A stretch of 64,000 bases of DNA from Pomacea canaliculata (GCF_003073045.1 NC_037599.1:620001-684000); one strand, 5' to 3'; positions 34,310 through 46,419 are shown, counted from the first letter of the stretch. Notes: generated by a model from the letters alone, not told the origin. A program made the numbers and translations.

Positions 34310-35716
34310 ATGACAACAGTGAAAGCCTATCGTCTGCGTATCGAGACGGAAGACCCGATGTACTACGGGCAGAAGAAGCTGAAGATCACAGGCCGTGACC
34401 TCGTGAACCTCAGCAGCTCCGTCTTCCACCTGCTGGAGTTGGAGGTCCTCGACCTCAGTCCCGAGCGGGAGTCGTGCCTGGACTACAAGCTGACGTCACT
34501 TCCGCCCGGCATCGGGCGCCTGGTCAACTTGACCACGCTGATGCTGGACACCAACGACCTGACGGAGGTGCCGCCGGAGATGGCGCTGCTGCAGCAGTTG
34601 GAGCGCCTGGCCCTCAGCAACAACCACTTGTCCTCCCTGCCACCCGAGTTCAAGAACCTGAAGGAGCTGCGCAGCCTGCACCTGGCCAACAACGACTTCC
34701 ACGACTTCCCGCCGCAGCTGTGCTGCATCACCACGCTGCAGTTCCTGGACCTGTCCGACAACCACATCAAGGTAAGCAGCAGCCAGCAGTCCGGGGTGGC
34801 CTCCTCACATCCTGACTGGGGTACATCCTCAACACAAGGTCAGCTCCAGAAGGTATCTAGCGCAGGATACTGGCACGTGAACGAGGACACGATCCTGTAA
34901 ACTCTATCAAGACAAACACACGTGACGTCACACCCGGGTCACGTGTCAAATGCTGTTTGTCATCATCATGTGTCACGTCACGTGCAGTTTGACATCAGGT
35001 GTCGTATGCTGTGTCATCTTGTAGTGGTGTCAGTCATGCCATGTCAGTGATGTGTCGTCTGTTTCCGTAGTGTCCTTACCGTAAATCACAGCTCAGATGC
35101 TGACGTCACTGTTGCTGCTCATTTACAGACGACGCTGACGTATTGACATGAATCGTCATCAAGTTGTTGTTTTTGTTTTTTGTTTTTTTGTTTTTTTTTT
35201 TTGTTTCCTTTGGCCACTTAAAGAAAAACTCACAGACGCACGCGCGTTTTAGTTTAACCAATCAACTATTAGATTTTGTAAATGTCTGACGACCAAAGCG
35301 TCATCTGTCACATGCGCTGTGTGCAGGCTCTGCCAGAGGAGATCAGCCAGCTGCAGGAGCTGCAGACGTTGTTGCTGTTCATCAACGACCTGCCGAAGCT
35401 GCCGGAAGCGCTGTGTCAGCTGACGGAGCTGCGGTGTCTGTGGGTGGGCAAGAACCGCCTGCGCGCGCTGCCTCGCCACTTCGGGCAGCTGGTCAACCTG
35501 GACTGGGGGCACCGCTACACCTCCTCCGCCCTCGACGACAACCCGCTCATCCACCCGCCGCTGGAGATCTGCCGCATGGGCCCGCAGGCCATCGACCGTT
35601 ACATGACCTCGCTGCACGGCGGCGACACCGCGGACAGACACAAGGACGACAGCAGAAGCAGAACGAACTCCAGGAAAGACGGGAAGGCGGAAATGATCCG
35701 AGACAACGGAACATAG
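34310..35716 (+). CDS. Leucine-rich repeat protein, intracellular type
   Basis: Two exons, 34310-34771 and 35327-35716, joined in phase 0, give 283 residues. The start is the ATG in GTGACCATGACA; a good acceptor (ctcccag) lies nine bases upstream, so an untranslated exon precedes it. There is no signal peptide. From about residue 45 there are about eight LRRs with the short 23-residue period (for example LTTLMLDTNDLTEVPPEMAL and LRSLHLANNDFHDFPPQL); the splice site falls inside one repeat (DNHIK, then ALPEEISQ). A capping region follows (DDNPLIHPPLEICRMGPQAI), then a charged, probably disordered tail rich in R, K, D and S. Such proteins are usually scaffolds (SHOC2/PIRL style). I cannot name the orthologue. 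Codon use is strongly GC-rich. Confidence 0.88.
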
Positions 35717-35777
35717 ACAAAAGCTGAGCCACAAAGAGGCTGGGAAAGGAGGAGGACAGCAGAGGTCGAGGGCTTGG

Positions 35778-35920
35778 ACTCGTGCTGTTTACGAATGATA
35801 CCATGTACAAACCCGTGCTGTTTACGAACTATACCATGTACAAACTCGTGCTGTTTCCGAATGATACACTGTGGACTCGTGCTGTTTACGAATAATACCG
35901 TGTAAGACTCGTGCTATTTC
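35778..35920. repeat. About 32-bp tandem repeat in the LRR gene 3' UTR
   Basis: Four units of CTCGTGCTGTTTACGAATGA followed by TACCATGTACAAA, right after the stop codon. Confidence 0.7.
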
Positions 35921-36454
35921 CAAATAAGGAAACCAGGGGCAACATCTCGCGCCCACCCAACCTGAGAATGGCGCGGGTGTCGGAGATTGTGACTGTCAAC
36001 AGAGCAGTGCGACTGTGAATAGAAGCGTGATTGTGAACAGAGGTGTGTGAATGTGAAAGAAGAGTTTTTCTCTCTCTTGTGGTTGTAACCCTGGGCAGGC
36101 GTCACACAGATACACAAAACTTGAGACTCCATGGAACTGCTGTCGACTTGACATCAGCACGTGACACAGACCTCAGCAACAAACTGCTTTCTCAGACATT
36201 TCTTGTAAACATTAACAATTTATTTTAAAAATGAAAATTCAAAACCTAATAGTTTGTTTCTGTTTTATTTCTCCGGACCCATGAAGAAACCGTCGTAGAG
36301 TTACAAACACAGTTCTCACCTTGACTTATTGCTGACGTGTGTGTGCGCCTCCTTCCTCCACAGGTAGACGATGTTCCTCCTTTGTCACTCTCTCCGTCTC
36401 CGCCACGTCCTGTTCACACCTGGAGGCTAGCAGCACCTTCACAGTATCCACACT

Positions 36455-36560
36455 GCCACCTGTCACAGACACTGCCACTTGTTATAGACACACTGCCACC
36501 TGTTATAGACACACTGCCACCTGTCACAGACACACTGCCACCTGTCACAGACACACTGCC
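36455..36560. repeat. 21-bp tandem repeat, about five units
   Basis: Repeats of CACACTGCCACCTGTCACAGA with TTATAGA variants. The flanking sequence (35.92-37.3 kb) shows no gene. Confidence 0.75.
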
Positions 36561-37137
36561 AAGGTGGTCACTAAGGAGAAGCCCTACTTAGCTTGTTGTT
36601 GATGACAACAACTGTAAACAATGTTGTCTTGTGACGGCCTCGCTAGGAATATCGTGAAGCGAGAGGCAAACTAGCAAACTGCCAGCCCTCCATCCATCCC
36701 ACAGTTCACAACTGGTTTTCACGGTGAAGGTGTCTTTGTTGTGATTGTGCTCACTTGCTGACCTCTGACCCGCCCTTGTGTGTGTGTGGGGGCTACTGGC
36801 CGTGCACGTGTCCGTGAGGTTGTGGACGTCTGTGCTCTGTGTACACACCTGGTGTGTGTCTAGTCAGGCCTGAGGTACACGACACGTCTGTGTGTCTGTG
36901 TCTCTGTATGTCTGTGATATGGTCGCCATGCACGCGCGGCACGCGGAGACAGGCCAGGTGACATCAAGGCAGGGGCAAGCACTCGTATTACTTTCACATG
37001 CACGTGCGTACAACCACGCATGACACATGCTTAGAAGTCGTGCAAACACACAAACACACGCATTTACACGCACGCACGAACACGCATTCTGTGTCATTAG
37101 TTATCACGTGGTAATGTGGTACAACAATTGTTAACAT

Positions 37138-37275
37138 CATGGTGTCACATGTCAGTGATGTCACACAGGAGGATGAGCAGTGCCATGGTGTCACATGTCA
37201 GTGATGTCACACAGGAGGATGAGCAGTGCCATGGTGTCACATGTCAATGATGTCACACAGGAGGATGAGCAGGGT
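37138..37275. repeat. 46-bp tandem repeat, three units
   Basis: CATGGTGTCACATGTCAGTG followed by ATGTCACACAGGAGGATGAGC repeats three times with few changes. Confidence 0.85.
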
Positions 37276-37327
37276 CATGGCCCCAGATGGCGGCGGGAGG
37301 AGATGACGTGGTGCAAGTCCAGAGAGA

Positions 37328-37517
37328 GGAGGAGGATTTGATGTTTTACGCCGTGCCAGCAACTGAGGCTATATTACAGCAAGCAGCCAGCCCTGTAAAC
37401 AGATGTCACATGCAGAGAAAGAACAGCATGCCCGAGACGAGAAATGAACTCTGGGCAGCCAACCTTCACTGTATTGGTGACAGGCGCTAACCGTTGCGCC
37501 ACCGGACCGCTTATATG
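37328..37517 (-). mobile_element. tRNA-derived SINE, copy 2, with 12-bp target duplication
   Basis: On the minus strand the head reads GGTCCGGTGGCGCAACGGTT, with an A-box-like TGGCGCAACGG and a B-box-like GAGTTCATTTCTC. It ends GTTGCTGGCACGGCGTAAAA and a short C/T-rich tail. AGTCCAGAGAGA occurs at 37316-37327 and 37518-37529, a fitting target duplication. Confidence 0.85.
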
Positions 37518-37529
37518 AGTCCAGAGAGA

Positions 37530-38830
37530 AGAGGTCGCCTCCCTCCCATTCAGTTCTCCTGCACTTCAGTAACACCCCCCCCCCTTCCTACCCGATGGCC
37601 CTCAACCTCTGACCTTTACACTGTGAGCAAGGTATATAGCCGTGTGTCAAAATACCTTTCACTGATAGCAGTCCCCCCACACCCCACACCTCCTCTCCCA
37701 CCCTCCCCCACCCTCCCCGAGTGGCTGTGGCTTTAGTTTGTCATGTCTTGAGGACATTTGCACAAGTGACAGGAGTGAAGGGCGGGGGCTGCCAACAAAA
37801 GCGTGTTGAAGTGAACCCTGACCCCAATCGATTTCCAAAGCTATTGATCAGCCTGGTCTATTGATTGGTCTCTTGACGGCGACAGTCGGCGGGTCTACAG
37901 TCGGTACCGGACCCTCACCTACCACAAGCACTGGGCCGGGTGGTGGTGTGGTGGTGAGGTGTGGTGGTGGTGGTGTGGAGGTGGTCATGGTGGTGGTGTG
38001 GTGGTGGTGGTCGAGTAGTCCCCGACTGAAGCAGGTCTGAGTGGCGACTTCAGCTTATCTATCGTCAGTACGTGCGATGCCAGGTGTACAGCAGCGAAAC
38101 GTTCACCTTTTGTAGTCTTCAACAACGAGTGTGTCCACTGCAGCCACCACACACACACTCACACACACACCTTTATACATTGTCTCTGTCTCTCACACAT
38201 ACATACACTGTCACACACACATACTCTCTCCTCTCTCTCTCACACACACATTCTCTTTCTCTTTCCACCCACCCCCAGCCCCAACGAGCGAAAACTGTTC
38301 CTCCAGTAAATTGGACGAGGCTGACAGGTGCGCCGCCTGTGTGTAGGTAAGAGGTCTGTGTGTGTGTGTGTGTGACTGGGTGTGTGTGTGAGTCTGTGTG
38401 TGTGACTGTGTGTGTGTGACTGTGTGTCTGTGTGTGTGTGTGTGACTGTGTGTGTGACTGTGTGTGTGTGTGTGACTGTGTGTGTCGCTGTGTGTGTGAC
38501 TGTGTGTGACTGTGTGTGTGTCTGTGTGTGACTGTGTGTGTGTCTGTGTGTGACTGTGTGTGTGGCTGTGAGTGTGTGTCTGTGTGTGTGTGCAAACTGT
38601 CATGGAGGGGGGAGTGCTTTGTGAGGACTTGTTGACATACAGCGTCAGTACGGACCCGCCCCGCCAGCCTGACCTTGTTAGTAAACACACTTGTTTGTTT
38701 ACACTGTGTTTTATTACACTCTCACATTCTCCCCCCGTGTCTAGTGAACAGAGGTCACAACTGATTCCATGAACCCTGCCACCCGCCCTGGTGTACTGAA
38801 CACACCAGACAAGCACACCTAGCTGTGACA
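37530..38830. other. Intergenic DNA with GGT and TG microsatellites
   Basis: Contains a GGTGGT-rich run (37930-38012), CA/CT tracts (38143-38255) and a long TG-rich block (38350-38592). No gene is supported; frames here are repeat shadows. Confidence 0.6.
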
Positions 38831-38839
38831 CTGACTGCA

Positions 38840-40150
38840 AGTGAACACACTGACTGACTGACAAGCGCTTTTTAAACAAGTGAACACACTAACAGACAAG
38901 CTCTCTCTAAACAAGTGAACACACTGACAAGCTCTCTCGCTAAACAAGTGAACACACTGACAAGCTCTCTCTCTCTAAACAAGTGAACACACTGACTGAC
39001 TGACATGCGCTCTCTAAACAAGTGAACACACTAACAGACAAGCTCTCTCTCTCTCTCTAAACAAGTGAACACACTGACTGACTGACATGCGCTCTCTAAA
39101 CAAGTGAACACACTAACTGACAAGCTCTCTAAACAAGTGAACACACTGACTTACTGACAAGCTTTCTCTCTCTAAACAAGTGAACACACTAACTGACAAG
39201 CTCTCTCTCTCTAAACAAGTGAACACACTGACTGACTGACATGCGCTCTCTAAACAAGTGAACACACTAACTGACAAGCTCTCTAAACAAGTGAACACAC
39301 TAACAGACAAGCTCTCTCTAAACAAGTGAACACACTGACTGACTGACATGCGCTCTCTAAACAAGTGAACACACTAACTGACAAGCTCTCTAAACAAGTG
39401 AACACACTGACTTACTGACAAGCTCTCTCTCTAAACAAGTGAACACACTAACAGACAAGCTCTCTCTCTCTCTAAACAAGTGAACACACTGACTGACTGA
39501 CATGCGCTCTCTAAACAAGTGAACACACTAACTGACAAGCTCTCTAAACAAGTGAACACACTGACTGACAAGCTCTCTCTAAACAAGTGAACACACTGAC
39601 TGACAAGCTCTCTAAACAAGTGAACACACTAACTGACAAGCTCTCTAAACAAGTGAACACACTGACAAGCTCTCTAAACAAGTGAACACACTGACTGACA
39701 AGCTCTCTCGCTAAACAAGTGAACACACTGACTGACAAGCTCTCTCGCTAAACAAGTGAACACACTGACTGACAAGCTCTCTCGCTAAACAAGTGAACAC
39801 ACTGACTGACTGACAAGCTCTCTAAACAAGTGAACACACTGACTGACTGACAAGCTTCTCTCTCTAAACAAGTGAACACACTAACAGACAAGCTCTCTCT
39901 CTCTAAACAAGTGAACACACTAACAGACAAGCTCTCTCTCTCTCTAAACAAGTGAACACACTGACTGACTGACATGCGCTCTCTAAACAAGTGAACACAC
40001 TAACTGACAAGCTCTCTAAACAAGTGAACACACTGACTTACTGACAAGCTTTCTCTCTCTAAACAAGTGAACACACTGACAAGCTCTCTCGCTAAACAAG
40101 TGAACACACTAACAGACAAGCTTTCTCTCTCTAAACAAGTGAACACACTA
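38840..40150. repeat. About 33-42-bp minisatellite, about 35 units
   Basis: A constant core, CTAAACAAGTGAACACACT, alternates with variable numbers of GACT and CTCT units and a CAAGC or CATGCGC joint. Unit length varies because the inner GACT and CT steps expand and shrink. It ends just left of the last exon of the single-VWC gene. Confidence 0.93.
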
Positions 40151-40171
40151 ACTTACAAGTTTCTCCAAACG

Positions 40172-40177
40172 TTTATT
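40172..40177 (-). terminator. Polyadenylation signal of the single-VWC gene
   Basis: AATAAA on the minus strand, about 205 bp after the stop codon and between the minisatellite and the last exon. Confidence 0.5.
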
Positions 40178-40381
40178 GTTGTTTATGGTTTCATAGTCAA
40201 CAAGCTGCAAGTTTAGCGGGTGTGAAGTAAAGACAGCATGTAGAGGTAGAAGCTTGACCTCTGCCCCCACTCCACAACGTGTTGTCCACCCCCGGGTGCA
40301 CGCTGGTGTTGGTGTAGGCGACTGCACGACGGAGTTGACGGTGTCGCAGTGGTGGGCAGCGGTGGTGTGCAGCGGCAGTTG

Positions 40382-43300
40382 CTAGCCGGACACGCACACC
40401 GGGTGGATGCAGCAGAAGGGAAACGGAGCGATGGGGGAGCTCTCCAGGCGGTAGTTGCACACTGGGATCGGGTAGCTGGGGCATCTACGCATGCGCAAAC
40501 GAGAGTTTCGGATGACATCACTTCCTCAGCTTCGCAGTTTTACGCTGCATTCGTTCTCTTTCTCTCAATCTGTCCTAGGAAATCAGGGTAGATTGTCATC
40601 TACCCTGTCACTATGTTTCAACCAAGCGCACACGCATCCACACACACACATCCACACACACACATACACACGCATCCACACACACATCCACACACACACA
40701 TACACACATACACACACATCCACACACACACACACACACATACACACACATCTACATAACTGCACACACACACACACACGCGTGCACCGCTGAGACAAGG
40801 AGTCTGTGGACGAAGCAAGCTGCTGGTGCACGTGACCATTGTGTGGGCGAGTTGTCGGCTGATGACCAGTTTATTACACGAACATAATGTCGGCAGAGGG
40901 CGCCACTAACACACGCCACTATGTAACACACGCCACTATGTAACACATGCCACTACTCCATTACAAGGCTATGTAACTGTTTGCGAGGCCTCGTGACCTG
41001 AGGTGGAGACGAAGGGCTGATAATTGATAAACTCCACGGATGTCATTTTAAAGGCAGGTGTTCAGGTGAGCACAGAATGGCGGACTGCTTGATGACCGGC
41101 TGGACGACTAACTGCTGCTCGTCTCACGCGAGTTATCGATCCTGTCGCCACCCTCCCCGGGACAGACGAAAGGACATCCCTGAGGATATCGCTGACAATC
41201 GATAGTTTCATCGAGGACTTGCAAGCAGGACGTCCGAGCCCGTAAAACTTGATTGGCGATGAAACAAATGTTGTCTGGCAGCTCAGGCGTCACGTGTCTC
41301 GCACCAGGTCTCGTTACCTGGCAACAGCACCATGGCGACGACCCTGGCACGTAGCGGCTGTAGGGTGACGTATGTGACTGAGTGTGACGCCCACACCAGA
41401 CGTAACCACATCCAGACACGTGAGTTCCTGACAGAAATGTTGTTTGTCTGTCATCAGGTTGTCTCGGGTGGATTTCACCCCACTACCCACCTCCCAGCCC
41501 TCGGCGCCAGGATGGCAAGTAATAGAGAGAGAGCGAGAAAGGACTGATGTCAGCCCTCAGATGTCCTCGTCGAGGTGTGACGTCATTAACAGTTGTGCTC
41601 CACACGTTGTAGTCGTCGCAGCCACACCAACAGACCTCGTCAACACCGTCAACACCACGTCGACAGGACGTAAACACGACGTCAACAGTCAGGTCCTGCC
41701 CTCAACACCCAACATCTGTTCAGTCAGCCTCAGTGCAAACACACAGCATGTCACATCCTCACCACACTTGGCACGAACACTCGTTACTTCTGTACGTCAC
41801 ATGCTGTGTACGTTGCTGACAAGTCTGTTTGTTGTTGTTGTCTCAGGGTTAGGCTTCGCGCAAACAACGCGACACACAGAGAACCTCCGCTCACCCACAT
41901 CTACCACGTGACAGCGTCCTCGTGTGTGACAGTCTTGGTGAGGGAGTGCTGTGAGTGTTATGTGAGAGTGTTCTGTGAGAGAGTTCTGTGAGTGTTCTGT
42001 GTGAGAGTGTTCTGTGAGAGAGAGAGAGAGAGTTCTGTGAGAGACAGAAAGAGTTCTGTGTGAGTGTTCTGTGAGAGAGTTCTGTCAGAGAGTTCTATAA
42101 GAATGTTAAGACAGTGTTGTATGACAAAGTGTTCTGTGAGAGAGTTCTGCGAGAGAGTTCTGTGAGAGAGTTCTGTGAGAGAGTTCTATAAGAATGTGCT
42201 AAGACAGTGTTGTATGACAAAGTGTTCTGTGAGAGAGTTCTGCGAGAGAGTTCTGTGAGAGTGCTAAGACAGTGTTGTATGACAAAGAGTTCTGTGAGAG
42301 AGTTCTGTGAGAAATGCTGCTTACGGTTGACACCGCCGCCATTTTCTATCTGCTGTTGGCTACAAACGGCCGGCTACCTGTCTGGCCGGCCTCCCTCCCC
42401 TCCTTTGATCTGTTCAGCGCACATTCCTCGTGCGCTAAGAGATACCCGGGTGATAGCGGGTACATGCTACCCTTGGCGTGCCGTCAGCTCTCCTTCTCGC
42501 TCCTTTTTGTTTGACCCCCACCACCCCCATGAGCAAATGTAAGTTTTCCCTCTGACGCCGAGCTTTGAACGGTTTGGGTGTTCAGTACCCGTGTTTAAAT
42601 AGCTCTTGATCATTAATGATTTGTGAGGTCACGTGGTGCACAGTATCACTGGCGACAGTTGACAGGTGAGTGATTACTTGACAAGCTACAGCATGCTGAC
42701 ATCAAACGACTTCCCGTTCTCTGTCTCACAGAGATGGAGAGGGAGAGAGGGAGAGAGGGGGAGGGAGGGGAAAGGGAAGTATTTTGTGGGATTTGTTGTC
42801 AGAAGCCCTGCAGTGATGTTTGTGTTACAAAGCCCCTCCCTCACCCCTCACCCCTACACAGCAGCGTGACCAGTACACTTGTTTAATACGTAGACACGTG
42901 ACCCGATACGTGTTTTAATACGAGAGACACGTCACCAAGACACGTGTTCTGTGACGTCACACACACACACATCATGAGCGAGACACGGGTTCAACAATAC
43001 AACGTACACACGATGACCAAGGTAAACAAACAACTCACACGTGACCAGAGTGACCAGGAGGACAAGACTCACGTGATCAAGAAGGTGCTGGCGACGCCGT
43101 CTTTGTTGAAGCAGCCGTAGCGCGAGCACTGCCTACCCGTGTACCACACGTCACCCGGCTGGTACGTCACGCCGTTGGTGTCGTGGCAGCCCGCTAACAA
43201 CAGACAGACAACTCTTGTACACGTCACCGCCAACATCATCCACGTGACGTCACCACCGCTGAGCTGTTTTCTTACGACTGGACTAGAGTGTCCGGGTGTC

Positions 43301-45146
43301 CGTAATTATCGTTCACGGGTATGGACGCACGTGGGGCGGGGTGAGGCGGGTGGACCCAGTCCTCTGTACACACACCACAAGGTGGAGGGGGGATCAGTAG
43401 AGAAAGGAAGTTAAAGGGAAGTAACCGCGTTTATATTATTTAGGGTGAGTGAGCCTCAATGGATTTAATTGTCTCCCTTGAGCAGTTTACACTTGGCTAG
43501 AACCTTAGACAAGCCTCACTACAGTCTCAACTGCCATTAACAGACCACAGTGCTGGGATTCCGTGTCACCGCAAACACCTGCATTTTCTTGGGCTTTCCT
43601 TCCTTCAGTTGTTATTGAAGGTGTCCGTTCGCTGTAGGACATAGGTCTGTAGGACAGGTACGTCTGTAGGACAGGTACGTCTGTAGGACAGGTAGGTCTG
43701 TAGGACAGGTAGGTCTGCAGGACAGGTAGGTCTGTAGGACAGGTAGGTCTGTAGGACGTTTGCTGCAGGACAGGTAGGTCTGTAGGACGTTCGCTGTAGG
43801 ACAGGTAGGTCTGTAGGACGTTTGCTGTAGGACAGGTAGGTCTGTAGGACAGGTAGGTCTGCGGGCCTGCAGGTTGTAGTCGGGCTGCTTTAGGGGACAT
43901 TGAAGTCTGTCCTCACCTGGCAGTTGTACTCTAGCAGTACTCCCTGCTACAAGGTGTCGCGGCTGTCTTCAATGGCCGAAGTCTTGTGAAGATCTTGGTT
44001 AGGGTCTGGTTGCGTTCCCTCCTGTATGATCCCCCCCTAGTCCTCCATCCAGCCAGACAGTATGGATCCAGGTTGTGATCCCGTGTTTCTCAGATGCCTC
44101 CTCCCTTCGTGAGACCGCACTTGACTGCTGGTTGCTGGGAGCTGGTGTCGGCAGGGCCGTGCTTAGGGGCAGGCGGACGAGGCATCTGCCTAGGGCCCCG
44201 CGCTTCAAGGGGCCCCGCGCTTTTGATTGATATGTGACTTTAGATCCCAACTAAAACCGTGTGATCGTGGCGTGAGGGCCCCGCACATGCCCTTTGCCTC
44301 GGGCCCCGCGGGGGCTAAGAACTGGCCTGGGTGTCGGTACTGACTTCACTGACATTTACCTGTGCTTGTGTTTCAATACTTGTCCTTACAAGATATGTGA
44401 CGTTGTTTGCTTGTCATTTGTTAGTTGTTCATTGTATCAGAAGAACTGTTTGGGCCTGCTGATGTACTTCCCGCAGTTGTATCCATCCATTGACGAGCTG
44501 CTTGACGACAGAGGAGACGAGGATACATTACTGATGTACTGATGTATTTATGTATTGATGTCTGTAACACTCTCTCTAACTTGTCCACACACAGTAGGAC
44601 CTCACTTCGCTCTCCCGCGTGTCACAAATGGGAGAAAAGCATCGACTACCGACAGCGACCCCTGTGTGGGGTCACGTGATCTACACGCTTGTAAATGTAC
44701 AGGGAGCACGTGCACCCTCTTACAAGAGGACAAGAGGACCCTAACCCTTCACGCCTGTACGTCACACAACCAGACTAATTCGTACGTCACGCTACGTTCT
44801 CTCATGTCACCCAACACATGGGTATGGCGTGGTGAGTAGGGCTCATTGTGCACGGTCACGTGACTGACCAGAGGGTGCATGCAGTCTGCATACCCCGGGT
44901 GTAAGACAAGTAAGTGTTGCGCCTGACGCCACACGCTTTGCCGCGGAAGGTACGTCACCTACAATTGTAACCCTTTAAAGAGACAAATGGTGCAACAATA
45001 TAAGTGACCTTTAACCTACAGGCAGTGCCCCGGGGCACCAGTCCACACTTACGTCCCACGAGGGCGAATCCAGCGCGGCACTCGGACACCAGGACTGCCG
45101 CCAACGACAAGATGGCCGGGAGAGCGACGTGCAACGACAGCTTCAT
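40382..45146 (-). CDS. Secreted single von Willebrand type C (SVWC) domain peptide
   Basis: Three small exons, 45053-45146, 43073-43193 and 40382-40484, join in phase (1, then 2) and give 105 residues with a stop. Residues 1-25 are a signal peptide ([20 protein letters not shown], then SECRA). The mature part has eight cysteines in the SVWC order: [44 protein letters not shown]. The G..Y..G..W motif and the late CC pair are the family's marks. In arthropods such small secreted proteins include the antiviral cytokine Vago and venom La1-like peptides; a role here is unknown. Donors are gtaagt and gtgagt; acceptors end in ttag and gtag. The exons are too short, and partly in frames too broken by introns, to appear as long open frames. 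Neighbours give no functional hint. The start is the only ATG before the signal peptide. Confidence 0.85.
40618..40785. repeat. CA-rich microsatellite in intron 2 of the SVWC gene
   Basis: CA dinucleotides interrupted by CATCCACA and CATACACA variants. Predicted frames on both strands are low-complexity. Confidence 0.85.
41940..42310. repeat. Degenerate GTTCTGTGAGAGA tandem repeat
   Basis: Many units of GTTCTGTGAGAGA, including a duplicated larger block with AAGACAGTGTTGTATGACAA at about 42100, 42194 and 42257. It lies in intron 2 of the SVWC gene. Confidence 0.85.
43626..43862. repeat. 17-bp tandem repeat, about 13 units
   Basis: Units of GTAGGTCTGTAGGACAG with CGTTTGCTGTAGGACAG variants, in intron 1 of the SVWC gene. 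Confidence 0.9.
44152..44329. mobile_element. hAT-type MITE with 8-bp target duplication
   Basis: A 178-bp element without coding capacity. Ends are CAGGGCCGTGCTTAGGGG on the left and, inverted, CAGGCCAGTTCTTAGCCCC on the right: imperfect terminal inverted repeats. GGTGTCGG flanks it on both sides (44144-44151 and 44330-44337), the 8-bp duplication expected for hAT transposase. The inside is rich in GGGCCCCGCG. It lies in intron 1 of the SVWC gene. Confidence 0.85.
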
Positions 45147-45939
45147 GGTGACTGCAGGTGAGGTAGACTGAGCACCGACCGCCTCTCCCCCTCTTATCTG
45201 ACCTCTTATCTGACCTCGTATCGTGGGCGGAAAGTGGACCTTGGAGGGGGGAGAGGCTGGGGGGCCAGCAGGCACCAGTGACCGTTGCTGAGTGTCGTGC
45301 TGTCTTCACAAACAAGTCGCGGAGTCGCGCGACGCCATATAAACGACTCTCGTCCTGAAAATGCAGAATGTCTTTTAAAGAACTGACATAAATTCTGACA
45401 AGCAGGAAAAAAATTAATGAAACGATCGACATAACGGATTTTTGTTTTTTTCTGTCAAAGGTTAAGAACATCTGGGTTAGACAACTTATCTGCTTGTCTT
45501 CTGAGAAAGAAGCGTATGGCGGCACGTGACCCCAGAGTAGTCATCGGTTGAACTCTCTGGGGCTGTGGTTATGAATGAGAGATAAGTGTAACCGCTGTCT
45601 TTTCTTGACCCCTGACCCCCACTAAGTACCCGCGGCACTAGCAAGTTCGGAGTACTTGATGCCATCACCCAACCTCCTACATCTGCGCCTGCGATACCTC
45701 CGGTGGATGTAGGTGACCCTGGGGTTATCTGCTTTATTTCTGTGAACAGTTCGCTCGCCTCACAGGACAGGCTGCGCTCGTAGCAACTTTGGACCACAGT
45801 TTCCAGACTCCATCCTGCATGTCATCAAAAGTCTTGTCTTGAAATCAAGATTGTGCTGCCACCACCGTCATGTCCTCTGACACCAGTGATCCACCCACAG
45901 ACCAGACCACAACACAGACTACAAATACTCAACGATCTG

Positions 45940-46145
45940 TTGAGGACTCGACCAAGGAACACCTGACCCCTTGGGGATTGATAAGCGACCTTTGGTTCTG
46001 TAGACCACAGCACCCTGCTTGTCATGCCTTGGGCATCCAGGGCACGGCACGAGGCTGGCTTTCAGACAGACAGAACACATGGAGTCCGTATCAACGGCAT
46101 CATCTCCCACCCGAGTTCTGTTCTGGTGCACCCGAGGGTACTGCT
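45940..46145 (+). mobile_element. Degraded LINE reverse transcriptase fragment
   Basis: The plus strand shows VDHSTLL in one frame, then GIQGTARGWLSDRQNTWSPY and APEG, which match the reverse transcriptase stretch of CR1/L2/Jockey-group LINEs (usually FDTVDHSILL, FGI.GTAL.WF.SYLS, CGVPQGSVLGP). About 200 bp survive, with frame breaks. No ends or duplications are visible. It is a different family from the LINE at 18.9-24.9 kb. Confidence 0.6.
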
Positions 46146-46412
46146 GACTCAGCTATTGCGCTGCTGGGAATGATGCCCCACTGTTCTCACAGGCTTTCCG
46201 CTCCCTGAGTAGGCTCCACACTACCCCTGTGGGAACAACCTCAGCTCCTGCTTTTCTCTCGACCATTGGAGCCCAACACCAACTGCTGAACTAATGATGG
46301 ACCTGAAGCTGACTGGAGTGTGATGTCACGTAGGCTATTGTGGTGTCAAGTCCGCAACCCGCACTCTCATCTTCATTTCACTCGATTCTGACACACATTT
46401 GTTCGCTAATGT

Positions 46413-46418
46413 TTTATT
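46413..46418 (-). terminator. Candidate polyadenylation signal for the protein 4.1 gene
   Basis: AATAAA on the minus strand in an AT-rich stretch at the border between repeat-rich and AT-rich DNA. It is the last good signal downstream of the protein 4.1 exons. Confidence 0.35.
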
Positions 46419-46419
46419 T

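Noticed and set aside
34474-35727. Alternative frames across the LRR exons on both strands
   Set aside because: GC-rich third positions leave shadow frames open; only one frame shows the LRR consensus.
38173-38879. Histidine/threonine-rich frames
   Set aside because: They translate TG/CA microsatellites and change composition exactly at the repeat borders.
39113-39990. Frames reading repeated SVSVFTCLE
   Set aside because: Shadow of the 33-42-bp minisatellite.
41108-41419. Cysteine-containing minus-strand frame as the last SVWC exon
   Set aside because: Phase does not match exon 2; the exon at 40382-40484 matches phase and cysteine pattern.
44880-44955. Possible extra exon of the SVWC gene
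   Set aside because: Has an acceptor-like ttgtag but adds no expected cysteines, and exons 1 and 2 already join in phase without it.
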